Assembly: GCA_023436065.1 (NCBI GenBank) | Contig: JAEZKU010000030.1 | Coordinates: forward strand, 62,001 to 126,000 | Length of the DNA stretch: 64,000 nt | Direction of reading: 5' to 3' | Source of the DNA: Bacillota bacterium | GTDB lineage: Bacteria; Bacillota; Clostridia; Lachnospirales; Lachnospiraceae | Shown: piece by piece, positions 44,642-53,189 of the stretch | Layout of the letters: each line of letters opens with the position of its first letter | How positions within the stretch are numbered: position 1 is the stretch's first letter | Notes under the pieces: generated by a model | The model's input: only the letters and a program-made list of their open reading frames with translations | The model's database searches: none | Told to the model about the DNA's origin: nothing | Translations under genes and position numbers: made by a program

Positions 44642-45016
44642 ATGGATAAGACCATCCGTCAAAATACAAAGTTGTTTGCGGTACTTACAGGTTTACTTTT
44701 TTCCTATCTTATCACTGCATTCATCCTGCTGTTGCTTTCCTTCCTGATGTTAAAAATAAACCTGCCGGGAGCAGGAATCAGTGCGGGAATTATCGCAGCT
44801 TACATAATATCGAATCTGCTGGGAGGCTTTTTGGTCGGAAGGAAGGCGGAACAACGAAAATTCATCTGGGGCTTAATCCTGGGCGTATTTTACTTTATTA
44901 TATTGATGCTGGTATCTCTGCTGATGAATAGAGCAGAGCCGTTACCTTTAGGCAATCTGTTCACTGCGCTCATTATCTGCAGTATGAGTGGTATGGTTGG
45001 GGGAATGCTCAGCTGA
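44642..45016 (+). CDS. Four-helix membrane protein of the TIGR04086/YrzE type
   Basis: A 124-residue integral membrane protein with four hydrophobic helices (about 12-40, 45-65, 75-97 and 103-124) and the family motif 'GAGISAGIIAAYIISNLLGG' between the first two. ATG 44642 follows GGAGGTG by seven bases. Family members are widespread in Firmicutes near cell envelope genes; function unknown. Confidence 0.72.
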   Translation: MDKTIRQNTKLFAVLTGLLFSYLITAFILLLLSFLMLKINLPGAGISAGIIAAYIISNLLGGFLVGRKAEQRKFIWGLILGVFYFIILMLVSLLMNRAEPLPLGNLFTALIICSMSGMVGGMLS

Positions 45017-45040
45017 TCGTCATAAAGAGGAATGTTATAA

Positions 45041-45124
45041 GGGGCTATTGCAAAAGCTATGCATCGTTCACGGATCCGGATCACATTACCGTGATAGATA
45101 TATTAGGTGTTTTGCAACAGCCCC
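45041..45124. repeat. Long inverted repeat between membrane protein and rfbD genes
   Basis: GGGGCTATTGCAAAA (45041-45055) is complementary, with one wobble, to TTTTGCAACAGCCCC (45110-45124). The 54-base interior has its own small hairpin ATCAC/GTGAT. Could be a terminator-like structure or a small mobile remnant; no ORF inside. Confidence 0.55.
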
Positions 45125-45258
45125 TCTCCGCTGTGGACTCACTAATGAAAAAGGATTGCTATTTACTACCGGATTGATTATACTATACTTGGATTTGCTG
45201 AAAAAGACCGAATTAAGCTGGGTTAAGGATAATAGATGGGAAAGAAGGACAGACGCGG

Positions 45259-46125
45259 ATGAAAAGAATTATGATTACCGGTGCATCGGGACAGCTTGGA
45301 CTGGCGCTGTATAGTCTGCTGAAGGACAAGCCTGAATATGAATTACTGCGTACCGATGCAGTCTCTGGCGAGGATGGAGCGATACAGGCTCTGGATATAA
45401 CAAAGGAAGACGAAGTAAAAGCTTACGTGAAACAGTTGGCTCCTGAGATCATCATTAATTGCGCTGCCTTCACGGCGGTGGATCTTTGTGAGACAGAAGA
45501 GGACAAGGCATTTCGTATCAATGCACTTGGTCCAGGATATCTGGCTGAGGCAGCAGAGTTGTCAGGTGCTAAGCTGGTCCATGTATCTACGGATTATGTA
45601 TTTGACGGACAGGCTTCCAGTCCCTATACGGAGGATGCCCCGACACATCCGGCCAGTGCTTACGGCAGGACAAAGCAGGCAGGAGATGAACTGGTGCAGA
45701 AGAAATGTTCCAGATTTTTTATTCTCCGTACCGCCTGGGTGTACGGAGACGGAAAGAACTTTGTGAAAACCATGCTGCGGCTTGCACAAAACGGCAACAA
45801 GATCCGTGTTGTTTCCGACCAATTTGGTACTCCTACCAGTGCACTGGAGCTGGCAAGAGCAATCATCTTTCTGATGGAGACGGAGAGCTATGGTATCTAC
45901 CATGCAACCTGCGAAGGAAGCACGAATTGGTATGAATTTGCCTGTACCATCTTTCAAGCAGTCGGTATGGAGGTCGAGGTGGAGGCAATCTCCTCAAGCG
46001 AATATGCAGCTCCTGCTCCAAGACCGATGTATTCAATTCTTGATAATAAGGCTCTGAGAGAGCGCCATAATTATTATATGAAGAACTGGAAAGAAGCATT
46101 TTATGAGTATCTGAGAGATAACTAA
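45259..46125 (+). CDS. rfbD: dTDP-4-dehydrorhamnose reductase
   Basis: Last step of dTDP-L-rhamnose synthesis, a precursor for cell-wall polysaccharides. The 288-residue SDR has the Rossmann motif GASGQLG at 6-12, 'VSTDYVFDG' with the Ser-Thr-Asp region, and the catalytic YGRTK (about 132). 'RTAWVYG' follows. The dehydratase gene rfbB begins 43 bases later on the same strand; rfbA and rfbC are not in the window. Confidence 0.92.
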   Translation: MKRIMITGASGQLGLALYSLLKDKPEYELLRTDAVSGEDGAIQALDITKEDEVKAYVKQLAPEIIINCAAFTAVDLCETEEDKAFRINALGPGYLAEAAELSGAKLVHVSTDYVFDGQASSPYTEDAPTHPASAYGRTKQAGDELVQKKCSRFFILRTAWVYGDGKNFVKTMLRLAQNGNKIRVVSDQFGTPTSALELARAIIFLMETESYGIYHATCEGSTNWYEFACTIFQAVGMEVEVEAISSSEYAAPAPRPMYSILDNKALRERHNYYMKNWKEAFYEYLRDN

Positions 46126-46168
46126 TTGTGCAAGTAGAAAAGATTAACACTTTGAAAGAGGAAACACT

Positions 46169-47245
46169 ATGAGAACATATTTAGTAACCGGAGGAGCCGG
46201 ATTTATCGGTTCCAACTTTATTCTTTATCTTTTGGACAAGTATCAGAAGGAGGTCAGAGTACTGAATCTTGATGCGCTGACCTACGCCGGTAATCTTGAG
46301 AACCTCAAGTCGGTGGAACAGCTTGATAATTATGAATTCCTTAAGGTGGATATCACCGATAAGGAAGCGGTGCTGAAGGTATTCGAGCAGTATGATATCG
46401 ACAGAGTGATACATTTTGCTGCGGAAAGCCATGTGGATCGCAGTATCCGTAACCCTGAGATATTTGTCAACACCAATGTCCTGGGAACCCTGAACCTACT
46501 CAATGCAGCGAAGCTTGCCTGGGAGACTCCCAATGGTTATCAACCCGACAAAAAATACGTTCAGGTATCCACGGACGAGGTTTATGGTTCACTGGAGGGA
46601 GATGAGGGTTATTTCTATGAGACCACACCGCTTGACCCGCATAGCCCCTATTCGGCAAGTAAAGCATCTGCAGATTTTATTGTGAAGTCCTACATTGATA
46701 CCTTCCATTTTCCGGCAAATATCACAAGATGCAGCAACAATTATGGGCCCTACCAGTTCCCGGAGAAGCTGATACCGCTCATGATCAACAATGCTCTTGC
46801 AGGAAAGAAGCTGCCGGTCTACGGTACAGGAAAGAATGTCAGAGACTGGCTGTATGTACTGGATCATGCGAAGGCAATCGATCTGGTAGCGGAGAAGGGT
46901 AGAACCGGAGAGGTTTATAATGTAGGAGGTCATAACGAGAAGAGAAATATTGAGATTGTCACAACCATAATTGACACGCTGCTCGAGATACTTCCGGAGA
47001 ATGATGATAGAAGAAAGAATGTCAGCAGAGAGTTAATTACCTATGTAGAGGATCGTAAGGGTCACGACTTCCGTTATGCGATCGCTCCCGATAAGATAAA
47101 AGCGGAGCTTGGTTGGGAGCCAGAGACACCTTTTGCGAAGGGAATTAAGCTCACCATCGAATGGTACTTGCAGAACATGGATTGGATGGAGCATGTTACC
47201 AGAGGTGATTATCAAAAGTATTACAATGAAATGTATCACAATTAA
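46169..47245 (+). CDS. rfbB: dTDP-glucose 4,6-dehydratase
   Basis: Second step of dTDP-L-rhamnose synthesis, using tightly bound NAD. The 358-residue extended SDR has GGAGFIG at 7-13, 'FAAESHVDRSI' and the catalytic 'YSASKASAD' (about 163) plus 'STDEVYG'. Conserved 'RCSNNYGPYQFPEKLIPL' and 'VRDWLYVLDH' complete the family signature. The ATG is eight bases after AGAGGAAA. Forms a pair with rfbD. Confidence 0.94.
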   Translation: MRTYLVTGGAGFIGSNFILYLLDKYQKEVRVLNLDALTYAGNLENLKSVEQLDNYEFLKVDITDKEAVLKVFEQYDIDRVIHFAAESHVDRSIRNPEIFVNTNVLGTLNLLNAAKLAWETPNGYQPDKKYVQVSTDEVYGSLEGDEGYFYETTPLDPHSPYSASKASADFIVKSYIDTFHFPANITRCSNNYGPYQFPEKLIPLMINNALAGKKLPVYGTGKNVRDWLYVLDHAKAIDLVAEKGRTGEVYNVGGHNEKRNIEIVTTIIDTLLEILPENDDRRKNVSRELITYVEDRKGHDFRYAIAPDKIKAELGWEPETPFAKGIKLTIEWYLQNMDWMEHVTRGDYQKYYNEMYHN

Positions 47246-47292
47246 GATTTATAGAGATACCGCATGTACGCGGTGAAAGGCTAGGTTTATTC

Positions 47293-48033
47293 ATGAGATA
47301 TGAAGAGTTTACAATAGAAGGACGCAATGCTGTGATGGAAGCTTTTCGAGCTGGCAAGACCATTGACCGTCTGTTTGTATTGGATGGTTGTCAGGACGGT
47401 CCGATTAAATCAATCGTACGGGAAGCAAAAAAGACGGATGCGATCGTCACTTATGTGAAGAAGGAGCGGCTGGATCAGCTATCCTCTACGGAGAAGCATC
47501 AAGGGGTGATTGCTTACGCGGCAGCTTATGAGTATGCTGAGGTTGAGGATATCTTGAAAGCAGCTGAGGAGAAGAACGAACCACCGTTTATCGTACTTCT
47601 GGACAGCATTGAAGATCCGCACAACCTTGGAGCGATTATCAGAACGGCGCATCAGGCAGGAGCGCATGGGGTCATCATCCCGAAGCGTCGTGCTGTAGGA
47701 CTCACTGCAACTGTAGCGAAGACCTCTGCAGGCGCAATCAATTACCTTCCGGTAGCCAAGGTAACAAATCTGTCGACGACAATTGAAGAACTGAAGGAAA
47801 AGGGTCTGTGGTTTGTTTGTGCTGATATGGACGGTGAACTGATGTACCGCGTGAACCTAAAGGGAGCCATTGGACTTGTCATCGGCAGCGAGGGAGAAGG
47901 TGTCGGCAGACTGGTGAAGGAGAAATGTGATTTCACCGCTAAGATACCGATGTTTGGAAAGGTAGATTCTCTCAATGCTTCCGTGGCGATGGGAATCATG
48001 GCATATGAGATTGTTCGCCAGAGAATGAGTTAA
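47293..48033 (+). CDS. rlmB: 23S rRNA 2'-O-ribose methyltransferase (RlmB/TrmH family)
   Basis: SpoU-type methyltransferase, 246 residues, probably modifying a guanosine of 23S rRNA. The N-terminal substrate-binding domain (about 1-75) starts 'EGRNAVMEAFRAG'. The knotted SPOUT domain has motif 1 'NLGAIIRTA', motif 2 'LVIGSEGEGV' and motif 3 'LNASVAMGIMAYE'. In Firmicutes rlmB usually sits before yacP and sigH; here sigH follows directly, consistent with this assignment. Confidence 0.9.
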   Translation: MRYEEFTIEGRNAVMEAFRAGKTIDRLFVLDGCQDGPIKSIVREAKKTDAIVTYVKKERLDQLSSTEKHQGVIAYAAAYEYAEVEDILKAAEEKNEPPFIVLLDSIEDPHNLGAIIRTAHQAGAHGVIIPKRRAVGLTATVAKTSAGAINYLPVAKVTNLSTTIEELKEKGLWFVCADMDGELMYRVNLKGAIGLVIGSEGEGVGRLVKEKCDFTAKIPMFGKVDSLNASVAMGIMAYEIVRQRMS

Positions 48034-48087
48034 CTGTGCCGGTATTGCATAGGGAAATAAGATGTATGATATAGGAAGAGGTTCATC

Positions 48088-48720
48088 ATGAATGCTGCTG
48101 TAAAGTATGACGTACTGAAAGATGAAGAGATTGTGGAAAGAATAAAGAACGGAGACCAGCCTGCTGTCGATTATCTCATGGAAAAATATAAGTATCTGGT
48201 AAGAAGCAAGGCGAAAGCCTTGTTCCTGATCGGCGGAGATAAGGATGACCTGATTCAGGAGGGTATGATCGGTCTTTATAAAGCAATTCGGGATTATCAA
48301 CCGGAGAAGGAGAACTCCTTCTTCAATTTTGCAGACCTTTGTGTGTCCCGACAGATCTACAGCGCCATCAAAGCATCAAACCGCAAGAAAAATATTCCTC
48401 TAAACACCTATATTTCCCTTTATACTCCTGCATATGGAGAAAATGGCGACGCAGAAGATAAAGAAACATTAGTTGACATAATATACCAGAAATATGTGTC
48501 AAATCCAGAAGAATTAGTTATTGACAAAGAGAATACCAGTATGATAGAATATGAACTTGTAAGGCGTCTGAGCGACCTGGAGAAACAGGTTTTAGCCCTC
48601 TATATGCAGGATCTGAAGTATGTCCAGATTGCAGAGGTTCTTGGGAAAGAACCGAAGACAATCGACAATGCATTGACCAGGATTAAGACGAAATTAAATC
48701 AGGTACTCAAGGTGATTTAA
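48088..48720 (+). CDS. sigH: RNA polymerase sigma-H factor (early sporulation)
   Basis: A 210-residue sigma-70-family factor. Region 2 contains 'DDLIQEGMIGLYKAIRDY' and 'FFNFADLCVSRQIYSAIK'; region 4 is near the C-terminus with 'LSDLEKQVLALYMQDLKY' and 'GKEPKTIDNALTRIK'. This pattern and the rlmB neighbourhood identify SigH/SpoVG-type sigma-30, which drives the switch to stationary phase and sporulation in Bacilli and Clostridia. It supports the view that the organism forms spores. Confidence 0.9.
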   Translation: MNAAVKYDVLKDEEIVERIKNGDQPAVDYLMEKYKYLVRSKAKALFLIGGDKDDLIQEGMIGLYKAIRDYQPEKENSFFNFADLCVSRQIYSAIKASNRKKNIPLNTYISLYTPAYGENGDAEDKETLVDIIYQKYVSNPEELVIDKENTSMIEYELVRRLSDLEKQVLALYMQDLKYVQIAEVLGKEPKTIDNALTRIKTKLNQVLKVI

Positions 48721-48761
48721 TCATCATGTATGAGCGAACGCTTTACGGTTCATCATCCTAT

Positions 48762-48834
48762 GCTGTTGTAGCTCAGCTGGTAGAGCACCTCATTGGTAAT
48801 GAGGAGGTCAGCAGTTCAAGTCTGCCCAACAGCT
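48762..48834 (+). tRNA. tRNA-Thr (anticodon GGT)
   Basis: A 73-base cloverleaf: acceptor GCTGTTG/CAACAGC, D-arm GCTC-AGCTGGTA-GAGC, anticodon stem CCTCA/TGAGG with loop TTGGTAA (anticodon GGT), and T-arm with TTCAAGT. Discriminator T; CCA is not encoded. It lies 41 bases past sigH and may be cotranscribed with it, as no separate promoter is evident. Confidence 0.95.
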
Positions 48835-48840
48835 TTTTAG

Positions 48841-48876
48841 AAAAGAAGGTACTCGATTGTGTACCTTCTTTTTTCT
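48841..48876 (+). terminator. Terminator after tRNA-Thr
   Basis: AAAAGAAGGTAC (48841-48852) pairs with GTACCTTCTTTT (48861-48872) and continues in T. Confidence 0.85.
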
Positions 48877-48910
48877 TAACACTGCTTAAGAATCTTCATA
48901 AAAACTTCAC

Positions 48911-48939
48911 TTTACATTTTTTGGATTTGGTGATATTAT
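48911..48939 (+). promoter_or_regulatory. Promoter of a possible small RNA
   Basis: TTTACA (48911-48916), 17-base spacer, TATTAT (48934-48939), one mismatch in each element. The next terminator is only 40 bases downstream and no ORF lies between. Confidence 0.5.
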
Positions 48940-48945
48940 ACAATT

Positions 48946-49012
48946 ACCCCAAACAGCCAATATAAATTCAGGCTAAGAACCCCGCGTAGATTTATGTTAC
49001 GCGGGGATTTTT
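48946..49012 (+). ncRNA. Candidate small RNA of about 67 nt with its own terminator
   Basis: Bounded by the promoter above and by an intrinsic terminator: ACCCCGCGTA (48979-48988) with TACGCGGGG (48998-49006), then A and five T. The unpaired 5' part is AC-rich with AATTACCCC. It could instead be the attenuated leader of the PfkB gene, which starts 190 bases later. No known RNA family recognised. The stretch 49013-49190 shows nothing further. Confidence 0.4.
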
Positions 49013-49201
49013 ATGCCTGTATACATCTGTTCTACATAAACGACTTTCATGTTATCATTCAAGATTAGGAAAGGGCAGGAAGTCTATATAATAATCTACA
49101 TGGATTTATGGCAAATAGAGGTATATAATATACCCATATCACGATCCCTGTCTGGGGAGATGCGGAGAGTGGATTGCTAATTAGCAGAATGGAGGGTGTA
49201 T

Positions 49202-50092
49202 ATGGGTTATATTTATCTTTACGGTCAGATTATGACAACGGAGCATTTTTTGCTGGAAGGGGATTATCCAAAGGCAGATACCAATGTAGAGATTAAGGAG
49301 AGACATTATCTGCTCGGCGGTGAAACAGGAACTGCAGCGGCAGTTCTTACTTCTCTTGGATGTAATGTGGTTTTAGGGGGAACACATCTTGGGGATGAGA
49401 ATGTCAATGTGATTCGTGATTACTTTAAGGACAAGTCCGCAGATACCGGTAAGCTGTATTATGAGAAAGGCTTTCAGGGTGTTGTAGATTATATGATTAT
49501 CGCAGGGGGTACACGTACAGGGCTTGGAAGATGGCGTTATCTGTACAGTCTGAAGGAGCCCTGGTATGAGCAGCCGGACGAAGAGGCGGTAAAGAATTGT
49601 ACAGTCGTGGGAGCAGATCCGTACTTTGGAGACAAAATTGTTGAGTATTGCAGGAAGTATCAAAAGAAATATGCAACCATAGACTGCACCTATGACAGTG
49701 ATATGAACAGATATTGTGAGGTAAATGTCCTCTCTCATGAACATCTGGAACTGACCTATCCGGGACAGGATTACAAAGAACTGTTCCGCCACTATACAGA
49801 GAACACAGAGGGACTGATCATATTTACCTTTGGTGAGAAGGAGATTATGTTCGGACGAAAGGGACAGGAACCTAAATTCTTTAAGCCCTATCCCATTCGG
49901 GTGGTTAGTACGCTGGGAGCAGGCGACAGCTTTAAGGCAGGAACGATATATGCCTTGGATCAGGGCATGAGTGATGAAGATCTGGTTGGATTTGCATGTG
50001 CTACTGCAGGTGTTGCTTGTGAGAATTATCCGATACCGCTGAATCCACCTACACTGGAGAAGATTCAAGAGGTTCAGGGCCGAAAGAGATAA
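49202..50092 (+). CDS. PfkB-family carbohydrate/nucleoside kinase
   Basis: A 296-residue kinase of the ribokinase fold. The substrate-side motif 'LGGETGTAAAVLTSLGC' (about 40) and the C-terminal catalytic motif LGAGDSFKAG (about 238) with its Asp base are present. ATG 49202 is five bases after GGAGGG. The phosphoryl acceptor could be a sugar or nucleoside; nothing nearby points to one. The downstream small membrane protein gene is 52 bases away and may be cotranscribed. Confidence 0.85.
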   Translation: MGYIYLYGQIMTTEHFLLEGDYPKADTNVEIKERHYLLGGETGTAAAVLTSLGCNVVLGGTHLGDENVNVIRDYFKDKSADTGKLYYEKGFQGVVDYMIIAGGTRTGLGRWRYLYSLKEPWYEQPDEEAVKNCTVVGADPYFGDKIVEYCRKYQKKYATIDCTYDSDMNRYCEVNVLSHEHLELTYPGQDYKELFRHYTENTEGLIIFTFGEKEIMFGRKGQEPKFFKPYPIRVVSTLGAGDSFKAGTIYALDQGMSDEDLVGFACATAGVACENYPIPLNPPTLEKIQEVQGRKR

Positions 50093-50144
50093 GGATAGAA
50101 TGGCAGGTGGATGTGAATAATTTACCTAGGAAGGAGATGAACCA

Positions 50145-50429
50145 ATGGAGAAGTTTGCGGATTACTTTGTGTATTTTGTGATCATCATCGTTGCACTGGC
50201 GTTGAGGTACCTTTATAAAGAGAATCAAAAATCGAAGGAGAAGGAGAATCCGGAAGAGCAACAGCAGCTTCAGCAACAGCTTTATTCCGGTCAATCAATT
50301 CATGATTATGCCAATATCATGAGTAACAATACTACGGAGACTTCTGATTCTGATACTGCTGAGGAACTTACATCTAATTCAGATCAGGACAATAACACCG
50401 GGCAAGCCGAAGCAGACAACAGAGACTAA
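50145..50429 (+). CDS. Small single-pass membrane protein with Gln/Glu-rich tail
   Basis: A 94-residue protein with one membrane helix at about 6-26 ('FVYFVIIIVALALRYL'), a Lys/Glu-rich turn, a Gln-rich coiled-coil-like patch (about 40-48) and an acidic Asn/Ser/Thr tail. The positive residues after the helix put the tail in the cytosol. No family recognised. ATG is nine bases after AAGGAGATG. Confidence 0.65.
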   Translation: MEKFADYFVYFVIIIVALALRYLYKENQKSKEKENPEEQQQLQQQLYSGQSIHDYANIMSNNTTETSDSDTAEELTSNSDQDNNTGQAEADNRD

Positions 50430-50533
50430 ACAGGAACAATACTCCGGACACGATGGATTTGGATGGTTCTGGAAGCTGATTAGGTTCAGATCATAATTGA
50501 GAAAATATTCTTGAAAATTATGAAATCTTTTTG

Positions 50534-50563
50534 TTGACAAACGGTATGCTGACATAATATAAT
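50534..50563 (+). promoter_or_regulatory. Promoter of tRNA-Pro
   Basis: TTGACA (50534-50539), 18 bases, TATAAT (50558-50563), 30 bases before the mature tRNA. Confidence 0.85.
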
Positions 50564-50592
50564 AACTTTGCTGTCCGAAAAGGCAGCACAAT

Positions 50593-50667
50593 CGAGGCGT
50601 GGCTCAGCTTGGCTAGAGCGCTGCGTTAGGGACGCAGAGGTCGCAAGTTCAAATCTTGTCGCCTCGA
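50593..50667 (+). tRNA. tRNA-Pro (anticodon AGG)
   Basis: A 75-base cloverleaf: acceptor CGAGGCG/CGCCTCG, D-arm GCTC/GAGC, anticodon stem CTGCG/CGCAG with loop TTAGGGA (anticodon AGG), T-arm with TTCAAAT. Discriminator A; no encoded CCA. An A34 anticodon would need deamination to inosine, as normally done on tRNA-Arg(ACG) by TadA. The gene has its own promoter and terminator. Confidence 0.92.
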
Positions 50668-50680
50668 TTTTTTATTAAGG

Positions 50681-50719
50681 CAGTCAGATTTGATCAGATC
50701 AAATCTGACTGTTTTTTTT
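50681..50719 (+). terminator. Terminator after tRNA-Pro
   Basis: Near-perfect palindrome CAGTCAGATTT with AAATCTGACTG around GATCAGATC, followed by eight T (50712-50719). Confidence 0.9.
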
Positions 50720-50865
50720 GTTTATTCTCAGCAAAACAAATATTTACTAGTTGCCCCGGAATATGCTAAACTTATCTATAATATATCGATATACAATTTA
50801 GCTTATAGAGGAGCCCGATGTGGTAATGGGCGACGGTACGCACCACGGTTAAGGAGTGAAGTGAC

Positions 50866-51759
50866 ATGATTTTGTCTGCATCTCGCAGGACGGATATTCC
50901 CGGTTATTATTCCGAATGGATGATGAACCGATTGAGAGAGGGTTTTGCATATTACCGAAATCCGATGAATCATGCGCAGCTCTGTAAGGTACTCCTGACC
51001 CCTGAGAATATAGATTGTATTGTATTCTGGACGAAGGATCCTACACCCATGTTAGGTAAGCTGAAGGAGTTGGATACACTTGGATTTCAGTATTATTTCC
51101 AGTTCACCATCACTCCCTACGGTCTGCCATACCAAGGAACCGCTTTTGGAAAATACCTGGAACCAAATCTCAGGGAGAAAAGTGAGATTATTCAGACCTT
51201 TCAGGAATTATCAAGACGTCTTGGCAAGGACAGGGTCTTATGGAGATATGATCCGATCATTCTGAATGAAACGTTGACTTTAGACTATCATCTGGAACAG
51301 TTTACGGCTCTCTGTAAGGAGCTTACAGGATATACCGGGCTTTGTACGATTAGCTTTGCTGATGTTTACCGTAAGCTGAACAATACAGTAAAGGAACAGG
51401 TACTACGGGAGATCTGTGAGGAACAGATGCACAGTCTTTCGGCAGCATTTTCAGATATTGCGGCGCCGAGGGGCATCACCTTACGGGCTTGTTGTGAGGC
51501 TGTTGACTTAGCGGGAGATGGAGTATTGCCTGCCTCCTGTATTGACAGGGAGACTGTGGAAAGAGTCTGCGGACACGCTGTCGCAGCAGGGAAGGATAAA
51601 AGCCAAAGGACTAATTGCGGTTGTATGAAGAGCATTGATATCGGCGCATACAATACCTGCCGGAATGGCTGTGTCTATTGCTACGCCAATCATAGCAGAG
51701 CTTCTATTGACAGGAACTGCAGCAGACACGACCCCAACTCACCCATCATGATAGAGTGA
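50866..51759 (+). CDS. DUF1848 family protein
   Basis: A 297-residue cytosolic protein that begins with the family hallmark 'MILSASRRTDIPGYYSEW' and ends with a Cys-rich block, 'TNCGCMKSIDIGAYNTC' then 'CVYCYAN', likely to hold an iron-sulfur cluster. The internal 'VFWTKDPTPM' and TIM-barrel-like helices resemble radical SAM proteins, though the Cys block is at the C-terminus. No activity is established for the family. It is 40 bases before the YafY/WYL regulator gene. Confidence 0.83.
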   Translation: MILSASRRTDIPGYYSEWMMNRLREGFAYYRNPMNHAQLCKVLLTPENIDCIVFWTKDPTPMLGKLKELDTLGFQYYFQFTITPYGLPYQGTAFGKYLEPNLREKSEIIQTFQELSRRLGKDRVLWRYDPIILNETLTLDYHLEQFTALCKELTGYTGLCTISFADVYRKLNNTVKEQVLREICEEQMHSLSAAFSDIAAPRGITLRACCEAVDLAGDGVLPASCIDRETVERVCGHAVAAGKDKSQRTNCGCMKSIDIGAYNTCRNGCVYCYANHSRASIDRNCSRHDPNSPIMIE

Positions 51760-51799
51760 TTATACCATTACAGTATAGATAAGGAACCGAGGTTAGAAG

Positions 51800-52705
51800 A
51801 TGAAGATAGACCGTTTGCTTGGAATTGTCATGATATTACTTCAGAAGGATAAGGTTACTGCACCCTATCTGGCTGAGAAATTTGAGGTATCCAAAAGGAC
51901 CATTAACCGGGATATTGATGCTTTATGCATGGCGGGGATACCGATTGTAACGACACAGGGCGGTAACGGCGGTATCTCGATTGCGGATGGGTATCGGGTC
52001 GATAAGAGCGTCCTGACCTATGATGAGATGCAGAAGATCGTCACTGCACTCAAAGGGATGGACAGTATTTCCTCCAAAGCTGGAACGGAACAACTGTTGA
52101 ATAAATTCTTTATTAAGAAGGATCAGGCACTTTCGATCAAAGACAGCATCATTATCAATCTGGCCTCTCATTATAAAAGCAGCCTGGCGGATAAGATTAC
52201 TGTGATCCGGGAAGCAATTATGGATAACAGGTTAATTCACTTCCAATATTACAGCAGCAGGGGAGATACTGAGCGAACCATTGAGCCTTATTATCTTGCG
52301 TTCCAGTGGTCTTCCTGGTATGTATTCGGTTATTGCAGGGAGCGGAGAGATTTCCGTTTATTTAAATTGAATCGGTTATGGGAGCTTAAGAATACAGGAA
52401 TACAATTCGAACCAAGGGAGATTACGGATAGTCATAAGGACTTCAACCGACATTTTATCGACGAATATCAGATCACTGTACTTTTTGATCCGGAGGTAAA
52501 ATACCGACTGATTGATGAATATGGCATGGAAAGCTTTGAAGTCAATGAGGAGGGGAAGCTTTTATTCCGCATGGGCTTTACGAATAAGAATTATATGCTC
52601 AGCTGGATATTGAGCTTTGGTGATAAGGCAGAGGTGCTATATCCTAAGGGGTTGAAACAGGAAATCAAAGCAATTGCTGAAAATATATTGAAGCACTATC
52701 AATGA
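51800..52705 (+). CDS. YafY-type HTH/WYL-domain transcriptional regulator
   Basis: A 301-residue regulator: N-terminal HTH_11 domain (about 1-60, 'APYLAEKFEVSKRTINRDID'), a middle helical stretch, and a WYL ligand-sensing domain (about 140-225, 'IEPYYLAFQWSSWYVFGYC'), with a C-terminal WCX extension. WYL domains bind nucleic acids or nucleotides and often control stress or defence genes. It may regulate itself and the adjacent small genes. A terminator overlaps its stop. Confidence 0.88.
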   Translation: MKIDRLLGIVMILLQKDKVTAPYLAEKFEVSKRTINRDIDALCMAGIPIVTTQGGNGGISIADGYRVDKSVLTYDEMQKIVTALKGMDSISSKAGTEQLLNKFFIKKDQALSIKDSIIINLASHYKSSLADKITVIREAIMDNRLIHFQYYSSRGDTERTIEPYYLAFQWSSWYVFGYCRERRDFRLFKLNRLWELKNTGIQFEPREITDSHKDFNRHFIDEYQITVLFDPEVKYRLIDEYGMESFEVNEEGKLLFRMGFTNKNYMLSWILSFGDKAEVLYPKGLKQEIKAIAENILKHYQ

Positions 52706-52734
52706 ACATGACATGCATCAGTCATGTTCGTTTT
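52704..52734 (+). terminator. Terminator overlapping the YafY-type gene stop
   Basis: GAACATGAC (52704-52712) pairs with GTCATGTTC (52721-52729), followed by GTTTTG. Modest T-run. Confidence 0.65.
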
Positions 52735-52764
52735 GTATAATGAATTACAGAGAGGAGCCGGTAT

Positions 52765-53109
52765 ATGAAGTATGATGAGATAAAAGAGTATTGTATGGCA
52801 AAGCCGGGAGCCTATCAGGATACACCCTTTGGTCCGTTTCCAATCTGCTTTAAGGTGGGTGAACGTATATTTCTGGAGTGGTACCTGGAGGAGAAGATTA
52901 CACTGCGGTGTGAGCCGATGCTGGCGGACTATTATCGCAGAACCTATCCTGAGCAGATCGTAGTGGGGTATCATTGCCCGGACCGGCAGAAGCCATATAA
53001 GAATACCATCTATCTGAATCAGGGCCTTGAGGATGCTTTGATCTATGACATGATAGATCATTCTTATCAGGAGGCTGTCAGACGACTGAAAAGGAAGAGA
53101 GAAGTATGA
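52765..53109 (+). CDS. MmcQ/YjbR-family protein
   Basis: A 114-residue protein of the CyaY-like fold family, with 'KPGAYQDTPFGPFPICFKVG' and the C-terminal 'YDMIDHSYQEAVRRLKRK'. Such proteins were named for a possible double-wing DNA-binding fold; their role is still not established. GAGAGGAG precedes the ATG by nine bases. Confidence 0.85.
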   Translation: MKYDEIKEYCMAKPGAYQDTPFGPFPICFKVGERIFLEWYLEEKITLRCEPMLADYYRRTYPEQIVVGYHCPDRQKPYKNTIYLNQGLEDALIYDMIDHSYQEAVRRLKRKREV

Positions 53110-53189
53110 TACCCATCACTGGTATGTACCCGGTGTATCCTTCAAAATGTTACCGGTAGGATAATTAAGAAGGGATGGATTGATCAGTT

